DNA from: Kitasatospora gansuensis
GTDB lineage: Bacteria; Actinomycetota; Actinomycetes; Streptomycetales; Streptomycetaceae
Length of the DNA stretch: 64,000 nucleotides
Assembly (NCBI RefSeq): GCF_014203705.1
Contig: NZ_JACHJR010000001.1
Coordinates: forward strand, 248,001 to 312,000
Reading direction: 5' to 3'
Shown here: piece by piece, positions 33,001 to 40,515 of the stretch
Layout of the letters: the number at the start of each line of letters is the position of its first letter
Position numbering within the stretch: the first letter of the stretch is position 1
Program-made: the position numbers and the translations under genes
The notes under the pieces: generated by a model
What the model saw: only the letters and a program-made list of their open reading frames with translations
What the model was told of the DNA's origin: nothing
Databases searched by the model: none

Positions 33001-35194
33001 CGCGGTCGCCGCCGACGCGGCCGAGGTGCTCGGCGAGGACCACCCGCTCACCCGGACCGCCCGGGCCAACCTCACCGACGGACTGTCCAAGCTCGGCCGG
33101 CACGCCGAGGCCCTGGAGCTGGCCCGGGAGCTGGTGGACCGGGCGGTGCTGATCAGTCCGCCCGCCCATCCCGGCGTGCTGACGCTGCGCACCGGGCTGG
33201 CCCGCCGGCTGAACGAGGCGGGCCACCCGGCCGAGGCGCTCGCCGTCCAGGAGCAGCTGCTGGCCGACGCCGAGTCCGCCTTCGGCCCCGACCATCCGAC
33301 CGTCCTGCTCGCCCGGAGCGACCTGGGCAACATGCTCGGCGCGGTGGGAGAGCTCGGCAAGGCGGTCGAGTTCGCCCACACGACCCTGACGGGGCACCTG
33401 GAGCGCTACGGCGAGGAGCACCCGCAGAGCCTGACGGCCGCGGTCAACCTCGCCGCCGCCCTCTACGCGGCCGGCCTGGTCGAGCAGTCGGCCGCGGTGA
33501 ACGAGGCGATCTCGGAGACGCACGCGCGGGTGTACGGGCCGCTGGCGCCCGCCACGCTCCGCTCGCGGGGAAACCTGGCGGTCTCCCTGTCCGGGTGCGG
33601 TCGCACCGCCCAGGCGATCGAGATCGGCCGCGAGGTGCTCGCCCACCTCCTGGACCTGCACGGCCCCGGTCACCCGGACACGCTCAACACCAAGGCGAAC
33701 CTCTCGGCCTCGCTGTGCACCGAGGGACGGTTCGACGACGCCCTGGCACTGGGCCGGGAGGTGGCCGAAGCGCGCGGGGAGCTGCTCGGGCCGGAGCACC
33801 CGGACACCCTCACGGCCGAGGTCAACCTCGCGGCCTACCTGTGGGAGGCGGACCAGGTGGACGAGGCGGTCGCGCTGGAGCGACGCGTCCTCGCGATCCG
33901 CGAAGCGGCCCTGGGCCCCGGCCACCCCGACACCAGGCTGACCCGCAGCAACCTCGCCCACAGCCTGTCCGCCCTGGGCGACAGCCGGACCGCCGCGGAG
34001 CTGCACGGCCGCAACGTGGAACTCGGGACCCGACTCCTCGGCCCCGACCACCAGTCCGTCCTGACCAGCCGCCGCGCCCGCGCCCGCGAACTGGGAGCGA
34101 TCGGTCGGCACCCCGAGGCAGTGGCGGAGCTCGAAGAGGTGGCGGCGCGGGCGGACGCCGCCGCCCTGGACGCGGCCGTGCGTTCCGGCTTCCACCTGCA
34201 CCTCGCCCTCGCCTACGAGGAGGCGGGCCGGGACGCCGAGGCGCTGGAGCTGATGCGCCGGGTCGCGGCGGAGCGCGCCGAGCGGCTCGGCCCGGAGGCC
34301 CGGGACACCCTGCTCGCCCGCACCAATGTCGCGACCGTGCTCAGCCGGACCGGCCGGGCCGGTGAGGCGCTGACGCTCCTGCGGGAACTGCTCGACATCC
34401 GCGAGCGGCGCTGGGGACCGGACCACCCTGACAGCCAGTCAGCCCGCGCGGACCTGGCCGCCGCCACCTACCGGGCGGGCCGGTTCGCGGCGGCCGTAGC
34501 CCTGCTCGAACCGGTCCAGGCCGCCCGGGAAGCCGCGCTCGGGCCCGACGATCCCCGCGTCCTCATGCTGACCGGCAACCTGGCCGGCATGCGCTCGCGC
34601 GCCGGCTCGCCCGAGCCGGCCATCCCGGTCGAGGAGGACGTACTGGCCCGACGCGAACGCGTCCTCGGCCCCCAGCACCCGGACACCGTCTGGGCCCGGG
34701 GCAATCTCGCCAACAGCTGCCGCCGGGCCGGTCGTACGGCGGACGCGGTCCGCCACGCGCGGCAGGCGTACGAGGACGCGCTCGCCGTGCTCGGCGCCGA
34801 GCACTCCGGCAGTCACCGGTCCGCCGTCGACCTCGCCGCCGCCCTGCTCACCGACGGCCGGCCCGATGAGGCAGCCGAGCTCGCCGGGCCCGTGTGGTCC
34901 GCCGCGCTGGCCGCCGGCACCCCGGGGCACCCGACCGCCCTGGCGGCGTGCACCGTGCTGACCCGGATCGCGCTCGCCGCCGGCGACCCGGCCCGGGTGG
35001 CCGCCCTGACGGCCACCGCGCTCCCCGCCGCAGCGGACACCATCGGCGCGGACCACCCGGACACCCTGATCCTCCGTCACCTCGGCGCCGTCGCGTCGGC
35101 TGACGAGCAGACAGATCTGGTGCTCGCCGCGCTCGCGGCGGCCCTCGGCGGGCAGCACCCGGAGTACCTGGAGGCGGTCCGGCTCAGAAGGTGA
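30098..35194 (+). CDS. Giant NB-ARC / tetratricopeptide-repeat (STAND, NLR-like) protein
   Basis: 1698-aa signalling ATPase. Residues 1-75 form a non-globular N-terminus with a short beta-prone stretch (NFHGQTVYVTGQRATVNV). The nucleotide-binding module follows: Walker A GPGGVGKS at 108-115, Walker B ALVVLDN near 184-190, the sensor-like VIATTRL and the ELGHLPLALGYAATAM helix typical of NB-ARC. A winged-helix-like region leads to about 1200 residues of 42-aa TPRs of the kinesin-light-chain type, each with variants of LG-x-(E/D)HP-x-(S/T)L and NLA-x-x-L. GTG at 30098 has AGGGGGA six bases upstream. Such proteins oligomerise on ligand sensing through the repeats. Its 3' end overlaps that of the convergent small gene by 11 bp. 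Confidence 0.9.
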   Translation: MTERTDPPMGEHELTERQPTLGELASGLRVVRPEDLSTPAPHTLNFHGQTVYVTGQRATVNVTPRAEVSWPLTVGPVPAPDAATQPRTEAAQRLAEALAEHRSVLLSGPGGVGKSQLVAAHVQHALATGAGRFVLWADATDGPSLTASYADAAQQLLLPGLPARDLDRRAAAFLEWFRTPGPSALVVLDNLADPALLADRLPHSAADDRRVIATTRLRGASTGGVLGTVVSLESFGPDESLAFLRKRIRASAEAAYLAEEEHTPRLSELAEELGHLPLALGYAATAMVTEELTADEYLDELRERARTLDEVLTPDPGGIGVTAALLLSLEAAERRRPKGAAAPALRLAAWYDPVGHPERLWQAPVVRELLTGQGAEEYQGVGRRGIGDAALRVLHEYGLLTHSRRAEPRAVQMHALTARAARDTLTPDQVATWAACAATALLDLWPEHDYTDAELEDTLRANARRLHGNLGDRLYDAPDGPRLLTRYARSATAAGLLRDAVGIWTAHAATAESRLGPDAPETIAALLGRADILVTTGDHAGGLTLAQDAADRALRTTGAASESHLSARLVTAQAHAAAGRYDTAAALAGDLVDDAVSWLGPDHKVALAARLAAADAERLCGCLERAAEHEQAVLKQSGVSGGLGGDGDLRVEEAMLATRFLRTGDAQAAHAAATQLLERRELLHGPGHPLTAGARLGTALTALRSGRADEAFERATDSAEALSAAVGERHQATLAARTVAATALVAVGRPAEAAAAAATVLTTAVTTLGEEHPTALSCAGALATALTSAGRHAEARPILERTAELRARILGPVHPNSLISRAELAAVRQHDGRLVEAEAMLREVRDADAAQHGEEHPENLTVRHNLALVWSELGRDAEAATALADVVRLRSALLGAEHPGTLATRRALALVWDRSGRSRDSLTENRAVLAIQARTLGLAHPDTLYGRLNTAAALHRCGYAVQAVDEVRAVAADAAEVLGEDHPLTRTARANLTDGLSKLGRHAEALELARELVDRAVLISPPAHPGVLTLRTGLARRLNEAGHPAEALAVQEQLLADAESAFGPDHPTVLLARSDLGNMLGAVGELGKAVEFAHTTLTGHLERYGEEHPQSLTAAVNLAAALYAAGLVEQSAAVNEAISETHARVYGPLAPATLRSRGNLAVSLSGCGRTAQAIEIGREVLAHLLDLHGPGHPDTLNTKANLSASLCTEGRFDDALALGREVAEARGELLGPEHPDTLTAEVNLAAYLWEADQVDEAVALERRVLAIREAALGPGHPDTRLTRSNLAHSLSALGDSRTAAELHGRNVELGTRLLGPDHQSVLTSRRARARELGAIGRHPEAVAELEEVAARADAAALDAAVRSGFHLHLALAYEEAGRDAEALELMRRVAAERAERLGPEARDTLLARTNVATVLSRTGRAGEALTLLRELLDIRERRWGPDHPDSQSARADLAAATYRAGRFAAAVALLEPVQAAREAALGPDDPRVLMLTGNLAGMRSRAGSPEPAIPVEEDVLARRERVLGPQHPDTVWARGNLANSCRRAGRTADAVRHARQAYEDALAVLGAEHSGSHRSAVDLAAALLTDGRPDEAAELAGPVWSAALAAGTPGHPTALAACTVLTRIALAAGDPARVAALTATALPAAADTIGADHPDTLILRHLGAVASADEQTDLVLAALAAALGGQHPEYLEAVRLRR

Positions 35195-35651
35195 CGTTCA
35201 CTTCGCCGTCGCCGTGGCTCACCACGGTGCCCGCGTTGAAGTTGTTGGTGGTGTGCGCGAACGTGTTGCCGCTCACCGAACCACCCATCACCACGGGCCC
35301 GGTGAACCTGCCCCCCGACACCTTGTTGTTGGTGACGGTCAGCGGAGCACCGCCCCGCGCCTGCTGCACCACGGCCGCCAGTTGCTCCAGGGCGTCCTGG
35401 AACGTGGGGTCGGCCCGCAGCGCCTCCGCGATCGCGCGCTCCAGCGCCGTACGGACCTCCGGGAGCAGCACCGGCAGCGCCTGCTCCGCCTCGGCCTGCG
35501 CCGACTCGACACCCGGCACCCCGCGCAGCCGCGCCGTCACGGCGTCGTACGCCCGGTCGCCGAGCTGCTCGCTGCTGTCGTCCGCCGCCCGCCCCGCCCT
35601 GCGGACCGCCCACGCGAACACCATCGCCGCCGCGACTTCCACCCCGGTCAT
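35184..35651 (-). CDS. Small two-part protein: helical domain plus beta-repeat tail; candidate NLR partner or effector
   Basis: 155 aa, no named family assigned. N-terminal hydrophobic helix (VEVAAAMVFAWAVRRAG), then amphipathic helices (AYDAVTARLRGVPGVESAQA, TALERAIAEALRADPTFQDA, LEQLAAVV) to about residue 103. The tail is Gly/Asn/Val/Thr-rich with short repeats: LTVTNNKVSGGRFTGPVVMG, GSVSGNTFAHTTNNF, TVVSHGDGEVNVTF. The organisation matches actinobacterial cell-death effector-like proteins that carry amyloid (RHIM/BASS-like) tails next to NLRs; assignment here is inference. ATG at 35651 has GGAGG six bases upstream. Convergent with the NLR-like gene, overlapping it by 11 bp. Confidence 0.7.
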   Translation of the reverse strand: MTGVEVAAAMVFAWAVRRAGRAADDSSEQLGDRAYDAVTARLRGVPGVESAQAEAEQALPVLLPEVRTALERAIAEALRADPTFQDALEQLAAVVQQARGGAPLTVTNNKVSGGRFTGPVVMGGSVSGNTFAHTTNNFNAGTVVSHGDGEVNVTF

Positions 35652-35697
35652 GCACTGCCTCCGCACGATGAACGATGAGAGCTCAGGACCACCGAAA

Positions 35698-36543
35698 CTA
35701 CCCGATGCTGAACGCGCCCTCCGGCGGCGGCGGCGAGTCGGTCGCGGTCGCGTCGGTGACCGGGGCGGTACGGCCGATCAGCCGGGCCAACTCGCCCTCG
35801 TCGCAGAGCCGGGCCGGGAACACGTCGGCCGCCAGAGCACGCGTCAGTTCCGCCACCGGGAGCGGCCGGTCCGAGCCGATCAGCAGGACGTTGCCGTAGC
35901 GGCGGCCGCGCAGCACCGAGGGTTCGGCGGCCAGGCAGACGTACGGGAAGACCGCGCGGACGGTGGCGGCCTGGGCCTTGGCGAAGGCGAGCGGCGGGCC
36001 GTCCGCCAGGTTGGCGGCGTAGCAGCCGCCGGGCCGCAGGGCGGCGGCCGCCAGCCGGAGGAACTCCACCGAGGTCAGCCGCCCGGGGGTGCGGGAGCCG
36101 TGGAAGACGTCGGCGACCACCGCGTCCACCGATCCCGCCGGGGTGGCGGCCAGCGCGTCGCGGGCGTCGCCCACCTGGACCGTGATGCCGTCCGGCCACG
36201 GCAGCTGATCGGCGATCAGCTCGACCAGCGGCCCGTCCAGTTCGACCACCCGCTGCCCCGAGCCGGGCCGGGTGGCGGCCAGGTAGCGCGGCACGGTGAG
36301 CGCCCCGCCGCCCAGGTGCAGCACGTCCAGCGGCTGCCCGGCGGGGGCGACGGCGTCCAGCAGGTGGGCGATCCGCTGGGTGTACTCGAACTCGAGGTGG
36401 GTCGGGTCGGCCAGGTCGACGTACGACTGCGGAGTGCCGTCCAGGGTCAGCAGCCAGCCGCCGTCACAGTCCAGATCGGGCATCAGCTTCGCCGTGCCGA
36501 GCCCGACCGCCCGCTCGACCGGCAGGCGGTCCTCGGGGCTCAT
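35698..36543 (-). CDS. Spermidine-synthase-like methyltransferase-fold protein
   Basis: 281-aa protein of the polyamine aminopropyltransferase superfamily. Visible: TPQSYVDLADPTHLEFEYTQ (gate and substrate region), LDVLHLGGGALTVPRYLAAT (SAM-type motif I), QRVVELDGPLVELIADQL (acidic motif II), ITVQVGDARDALAATPAG, VDAVVADVFHGSRTPGRLTS and VEFLRLAAAALRPGG. These SAM-domain orphan proteins are common in actinomycetes and usually lack proof of polyamine synthesis. ATG at 36543 has GGAGGA five bases upstream. Confidence 0.85.
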   Translation of the reverse strand: MSPEDRLPVERAVGLGTAKLMPDLDCDGGWLLTLDGTPQSYVDLADPTHLEFEYTQRIAHLLDAVAPAGQPLDVLHLGGGALTVPRYLAATRPGSGQRVVELDGPLVELIADQLPWPDGITVQVGDARDALAATPAGSVDAVVADVFHGSRTPGRLTSVEFLRLAAAALRPGGCYAANLADGPPLAFAKAQAATVRAVFPYVCLAAEPSVLRGRRYGNVLLIGSDRPLPVAELTRALAADVFPARLCDEGELARLIGRTAPVTDATATDSPPPPEGAFSIG

Positions 36544-36712
36544 GCGGTTCCTCCGGTCAGGGCGTCTGTCGGCATGTCGGCAGCATAGGCCCGCCGGGGA
36601 GCCGGTCCGCACACCCGGGGCTACCGGCCGGTAGAGTCGGTGCTCGCGGATCGGCGGTCCTGTCACGGCAGGTCCTGTCACGGCAGGTCGGAGCAGCGGA
36701 AGGGTTGCGGCA

Positions 36713-37672
36713 GTGGAGTTCCGAGAAGACATCCTGGGTGCGCCGTACGAGGCGGCCGAGCTGCCGTTGACGCCCGACGAGGAGGGCCCGGTCAGCGCGA
36801 CCCTGGTCCGGCGGCTGGTCCCGGGGGCGCGGCAGGCGGTGCTCTACCTGCACGGCTACACCGACTACTTCTTCCAGACCAACCTGGCGGACCACTTCGT
36901 CGCGGCCGGCTTCTCCTTCTACGCGCTGGACCTGCGCAAGTACGGCCGCTCGCTGAAGCCCCATCAGTCCCCGAACTTCGTCCGCGACCTGACCGAGTAC
37001 GACGAGGAGCTGGACGCGGCGGTCCGGATCATCCGCGAGCAGGACGGCCACACCCGGCTGCTGGTCAACGGCCACTCCACCGGCGGCCTGGTCGCCGCCC
37101 TGTGGGCCTCCCGGCGGGCCGGGCGGCAGCTGGTCGACGGGCTGTTCCTGAACAGCCCGTTCCTGGCCATGCCGACCGCCCCCGCGCTGCGCACCCTCGG
37201 CGCGCCGGCCGTGGAGGCGCTCGGCCGGTTCGCCGCGCTGCGCAAGCTGCCCGCCCCGCTCAACCCGCACTACGTGCACAGCCTGCACCGCGACCACCGG
37301 GGCAGCTGGGACTTCGACCTCGCGCTCAAGCCCGCCGAGGGCTTCCCGCTGTACGCGGGCTGGCTGGCGGCGATCCAGCGCGGCCACCGCCAGGTCCGGC
37401 AGAGCCTGCACGTGGACTGCCCCGTCCTGCTGATGGCCTCCACCGCCTCGACCGTCACCGGCAAGTGGGACCCGGCGCTGCTGCGCACCGACGCGGTGCT
37501 GCGCGCGGACGACATCGCCGCGCTCGCCCCCCGGCTCGGCCGCCACGTCACCACCGTCCGGATCGACGGCGGCATGCACGACCTGGTGCTGTCCGGGGAG
37601 ACCGCCCGGGCCCAGGTCTTCACCGAGCTGGACCGCTGGATCGGCGCCTACTTCCCGCCGCCCGCCGACTGA
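36713..37672 (+). CDS. Alpha/beta hydrolase (monoacylglycerol-lipase/lysophospholipase-like)
   Basis: 319-aa serine hydrolase. Oxyanion segment AVLYLHGYTDYFFQ, ALDLRKYGRS, nucleophile elbow LVNGHSTGG (Ser near 120), acid probably in LLMASTASTVTGKWDPALLR, and His in IDGGMHDLVLS. No signal peptide. GTG at 36713 has GGAAGGG eight bases upstream. Convergent with a TetR gene, overlapping its 3' end by 25 bp. Confidence 0.85.
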   Translation: MEFREDILGAPYEAAELPLTPDEEGPVSATLVRRLVPGARQAVLYLHGYTDYFFQTNLADHFVAAGFSFYALDLRKYGRSLKPHQSPNFVRDLTEYDEELDAAVRIIREQDGHTRLLVNGHSTGGLVAALWASRRAGRQLVDGLFLNSPFLAMPTAPALRTLGAPAVEALGRFAALRKLPAPLNPHYVHSLHRDHRGSWDFDLALKPAEGFPLYAGWLAAIQRGHRQVRQSLHVDCPVLLMASTASTVTGKWDPALLRTDAVLRADDIAALAPRLGRHVTTVRIDGGMHDLVLSGETARAQVFTELDRWIGAYFPPPAD

Positions 37673-38286
37673 GCCGCCTGATCCGGCTGGTCCGGCGACC
37701 GGACCAGACCGGCCACGTGGTCGGTGACCAGGTCGAGCACCTGCGCCGCCGCCCCCGCGTCGCCGAGCACCAGGTAGCTGACGGTCAGTCCGTCCGTCAT
37801 GGCGGCCAGATAGCTCGCCAACACCTCGACCGGGGCCAGCAGTTCGGCTCCGGTCCGCTTGCAGAGCTCCTCGATCAGCTCGCGGTAGGTCTCGGTGTAC
37901 AGCTCGTACTGCCGCCGCGCCAGGTGCTCGAACCCGGGCTGGCGCAGCGCGTACTGGGTGAGCTCGTAGGTCAGCATGTGCTCGGCCGGGTTGGCCGTCA
38001 CGTGCTCCCAGTAGGCCCGGAAGCCGGCCCGGACGGTCTCCCGCAGGGTGGCCTGCGGCTGGATGGCGTCCCGCACCATGGTGACCGAGTGCTCGGTGAT
38101 GGTCGTGATGACGGACTCCAGCAGCGCCTGCTTGGAGTCGAAGCAGTAGTGGAAGACGCTCAGCGACAGACCCGCCTCGGCGGCGATCGAGCGGGTCGTG
38201 GTCCGGGCCACGCCGTCCCGGGTCATCGCCCGGATCGCGGCCTCGGTGAGCTGCCGACGCCGGTCGGCGGACGGCATCCGTGCCAT
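37648..38286 (-). CDS. TetR family transcriptional regulator
   Basis: 212 aa. HTH domain ADRRRQLTEAAIRAMTRDGV then ARTTTRSIAAEAGLSLSVFH and YCFDSKQALLESV (YCFDSK in the usual YHF-x-K position). The ligand domain follows with GFRAYWEHVTANPAEHMLTY, resembling BetI-type C-terminal domains. ATG at 38286 has GGGGAG upstream. Downstream of a secreted hydrolase gene on the same strand but separated by a strong hairpin. Its 3' end overlaps the convergent hydrolase. Confidence 0.9.
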   Translation of the reverse strand: MARMPSADRRRQLTEAAIRAMTRDGVARTTTRSIAAEAGLSLSVFHYCFDSKQALLESVITTITEHSVTMVRDAIQPQATLRETVRAGFRAYWEHVTANPAEHMLTYELTQYALRQPGFEHLARRQYELYTETYRELIEELCKRTGAELLAPVEVLASYLAAMTDGLTVSYLVLGDAGAAAQVLDLVTDHVAGLVRSPDQPDQAAQSAGGGK

Positions 38287-38315
38287 GGGTGGTGCTCCCC
38301 TCCGTGCTCGAGGAG

Positions 38316-38351
38316 GTGCGGCCGGACCGGCGGGTGCCGGTCCGGCCGCAC
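38316..38351 (-). terminator. Perfect 16-bp stem hairpin after the discoidin-domain gene
   Basis: GTGCGGCCGGACCGGC pairs perfectly with GCCGGTCCGGCCGCAC around a GGGT loop. It starts 9 bases past the stop of the minus-strand hydrolase and lies upstream of the TetR start. Confidence 0.75.
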
Positions 38352-38360
38352 CGGCGGCGG

Positions 38361-40418
38361 TCAGGTGCTGTAGACGCCGACCTCGTACAGGGAGTAGCCC
38401 CACTGGGTGCCGCGCTGCACCCCGTGCACCCGGATCTGACGGGCCGGCACCCCGGCGAACTGCGCGGTGTCCAGGCCGCCGTCACCGGTCGTGGTGGACC
38501 AGACGGTCTGCCAGTTCGTGCCGTCCGGGGAGACCTCGATCCGGTACGCCTTGCCGTACGCCCGCTCCCAGGCCAGCGTGACCCGCTTGACCAGGTGCTC
38601 GGAGCCGAGGTCGATCTGCAGCCACTGGTCGTCGCTCCAGTCGCTGGCCCAGCGGCTGCCCCCGTCACCGTCCACGGCCCGCCCGGACGCGTAGCTGGTG
38701 AACGGGTTCGACTCCGCCGAGGCGGCCGAAGTGGGCACGCCCGCGGCCAGGTTGACCCCGGCCCGGTGCTGCTCGGTGGCGCCCCAGGTGCGCAGGTAGG
38801 ACTCGGCGCCCCGGAACAGGTCGTCCACCACGCCCTGGCCGCCGACCAGCCGGATGTCCTCGATCCAGTCCGGCACCAGACCGTAGTGCGCGGCGCCGTC
38901 GGTGTTGATGTCCCAGGTGCGCTGACCCGCCGTCTGCCGGTCGAGCACCGCACCGCCGTCGGTGCTCCGGAACGGGTACTTCACCGGGTTGGCGGTGTTC
39001 GCCCCGCGCGGGCCCGGCCAGCCGCCGACGCCGTTCATGTCGGTGCCGTAGCCGTAGCCGACGTTGTACTTGTCCCGCAGCGCGTCGGTGCGCTTGGCCT
39101 CCGCGCTGAACGCCTCGGCGCCGTTCATGTACTGGGCGACGAACCCGCCGAGCTGGTAGACCCGCTCGGTCCAGTCCAGGTCCATCCAGCTGTGCGAGGA
39201 CAGCGCGCCCGGGTACGACTCCGACTCCATGATGTCGAAGGCCCGGCCGGCCGCCTTGACGCTCATGTGGTCGAGCTCCAGCATCATCTTGCGTTTCATC
39301 ATGCCGCGCACCGCGTACTCGCCGAGCTCGGTCAGCCCGCGGGTGTTGCACTGCGCGTCGGCGGCGTACGAGGGCACCGCCACCCCGGCCGGCAGTTGCT
39401 GCTGGGCCTGCGGCGCCGGGGCCAGCCCGATCGGGTGGTCGTGCTGCGGGCCCGCGCACTTCTCGGTCTGCCAGAAGGTGCCGGTGGACAGGAACTGGCC
39501 GACGTTGATCGCCGTGCCGAGCGCGCCCTCGTCGAACCGGACCCCGCACAGCGCGTTGTCGAGCTTGTGGCAGAGGAACATGCTGCGCACCCCGAGCCCG
39601 TACAGCTCGTCCAGGCCCCGGTCGATGTCCGCCTTGCTGCACTGCCCGACGTCCAGGATCTGCTTGCAGCCGAACGGCTCGGAGGTCTCGACCCCCAGCA
39701 CCACCGCCAACTTGCCCTGCTGGACCACCTGTCGGGCCTGCGCGGTGTCGGTGACGATCCGGAACCAGCCCTTGCCCGGGCCGCCGTACATGGTGTCGAT
39801 GTACGCCTGCATCTCGTACGTCTTCTGCGCCTGCAGCCGGATCGAGGTCATCTCGTCGCAGCTGCGGTCCTTGAAGAAGTAAACCGAGCAGATCACGCCG
39901 TTGGTGACCAGGTCGTTGACCAGCACCCGCTCGCCGCCGCGCCAGGCCCGCTCGACCCAGGCGTAGTAGTTCTGCTGATGGGTCATCGAGTCGTGCGCGG
40001 GCCAGTCCTTGAAGGTGGGCCAGCCGTCCGGGTCGTGCCTGCCGTCGCCGCCCTTGGTGATCATGTCGAAGATCGCCAGGCTGCCGTCGGGGTAGTGCTC
40101 CGGACAGTCCTTCAGCGCGTCCGCGACGCCGAGCGGGGAGAACGGCTTGCCGCAGATCAGCCGGCCACCGAACGCCTCGTTGGACATCAGATGGTTGTGC
40201 GCGTCGACGAATCCCCGGACCTGCCCCTTGGCGTCCGTCCCCTGGAACGGCGCGCCCGTGACGTTGATCCCGGAGTCCGGCGCCGGACGGGCGGTCGGAT
40301 TCCACCAGTCGCCCTGGGCCGCCGCCCCGGGCACCGGGACCAGCGCCATCGCCACCAGGGCGAGGAGCAGCGAGAGAACCGCGAGGAGTCTGTGCCTGCT
40401 GTACGCGTGTCGAGTCAT
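38361..40418 (-). CDS. Secreted amidohydrolase-like protein with C-terminal discoidin (F5/8 type C) domain
   Basis: 685-aa exported protein. A Sec signal (AVLSLLLALVAMALVPVPGAAA) is followed by a large metal-dependent-hydrolase-like domain: GFVDAHNHLMSNEAF gives the H-x-H metal motif, LAVVLGVETSEPFGC, VRSMFLCHKLDNALCGVRFD, MMLELDHMSVKAAG and ALSSHSWMD supply further Glu/His/Asp. The last 120 residues are a galactose-binding-like discoidin domain (AVDGDGGSRWASDWSDDQWL, QIDLGSEHLVKRVTLAWE, YRIEVSPDGTNW), likely carbohydrate- or surface-binding. Substrate unknown; a dipeptidase or amidase is possible. ATG at 40418 taken; GTG at 40427 is possible. Confidence 0.82.
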   Translation of the reverse strand: MTRHAYSRHRLLAVLSLLLALVAMALVPVPGAAAQGDWWNPTARPAPDSGINVTGAPFQGTDAKGQVRGFVDAHNHLMSNEAFGGRLICGKPFSPLGVADALKDCPEHYPDGSLAIFDMITKGGDGRHDPDGWPTFKDWPAHDSMTHQQNYYAWVERAWRGGERVLVNDLVTNGVICSVYFFKDRSCDEMTSIRLQAQKTYEMQAYIDTMYGGPGKGWFRIVTDTAQARQVVQQGKLAVVLGVETSEPFGCKQILDVGQCSKADIDRGLDELYGLGVRSMFLCHKLDNALCGVRFDEGALGTAINVGQFLSTGTFWQTEKCAGPQHDHPIGLAPAPQAQQQLPAGVAVPSYAADAQCNTRGLTELGEYAVRGMMKRKMMLELDHMSVKAAGRAFDIMESESYPGALSSHSWMDLDWTERVYQLGGFVAQYMNGAEAFSAEAKRTDALRDKYNVGYGYGTDMNGVGGWPGPRGANTANPVKYPFRSTDGGAVLDRQTAGQRTWDINTDGAAHYGLVPDWIEDIRLVGGQGVVDDLFRGAESYLRTWGATEQHRAGVNLAAGVPTSAASAESNPFTSYASGRAVDGDGGSRWASDWSDDQWLQIDLGSEHLVKRVTLAWERAYGKAYRIEVSPDGTNWQTVWSTTTGDGGLDTAQFAGVPARQIRVHGVQRGTQWGYSLYEVGVYST

Positions 40419-40461
40419 GATCACCACTCAGTCGTGTTCCGCGTGCACGGTGTGACGAGAA

Positions 40462-40496
40462 TCCCGACTGTTGGACTCCGAGTCAACAGTCCGGGA
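40462..40496. promoter_or_regulatory. Long near-perfect dyad between DUF4328 and discoidin genes
   Basis: TCCC-GACTGTT-g-GACTC pairs with GAGTC-AACAGTC-c-GGGA about a 1-base centre: 16 paired positions with two single-base bulges. It could be the DUF4328 terminator or an operator for the hydrolase 44 bp downstream. No T tract on either strand. Confidence 0.5.
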
Positions 40497-40515
40497 CAAG
40501 TGACCTGATAACTCG

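Noticed and set aside
29939..34426. A 1495-codon open frame on the minus strand
   Set aside because: It is the antisense shadow of the NB-ARC/TPR gene. Its predicted protein is Gly/Arg/Gln-rich with no domains, whereas the plus frame has Walker motifs and regular TPRs.
31500..35100. Periodic 126-bp repetition that might suggest a satellite or CRISPR
   Set aside because: It is the DNA trace of 42-residue TPRs in frame; units diverge and there are no spacers.
37648..37672. Possible misassembly at the overlapping ends of the hydrolase and TetR genes
   Set aside because: Both reading frames have normal C-termini and the 25-bp convergent overlap is plausible in such compact DNA.
38280..40508. 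Long plus-strand frame across the discoidin-domain gene
   Set aside because: Low-complexity Arg/Gly/Val-rich translation; the minus frame has a signal peptide and recognisable domains.
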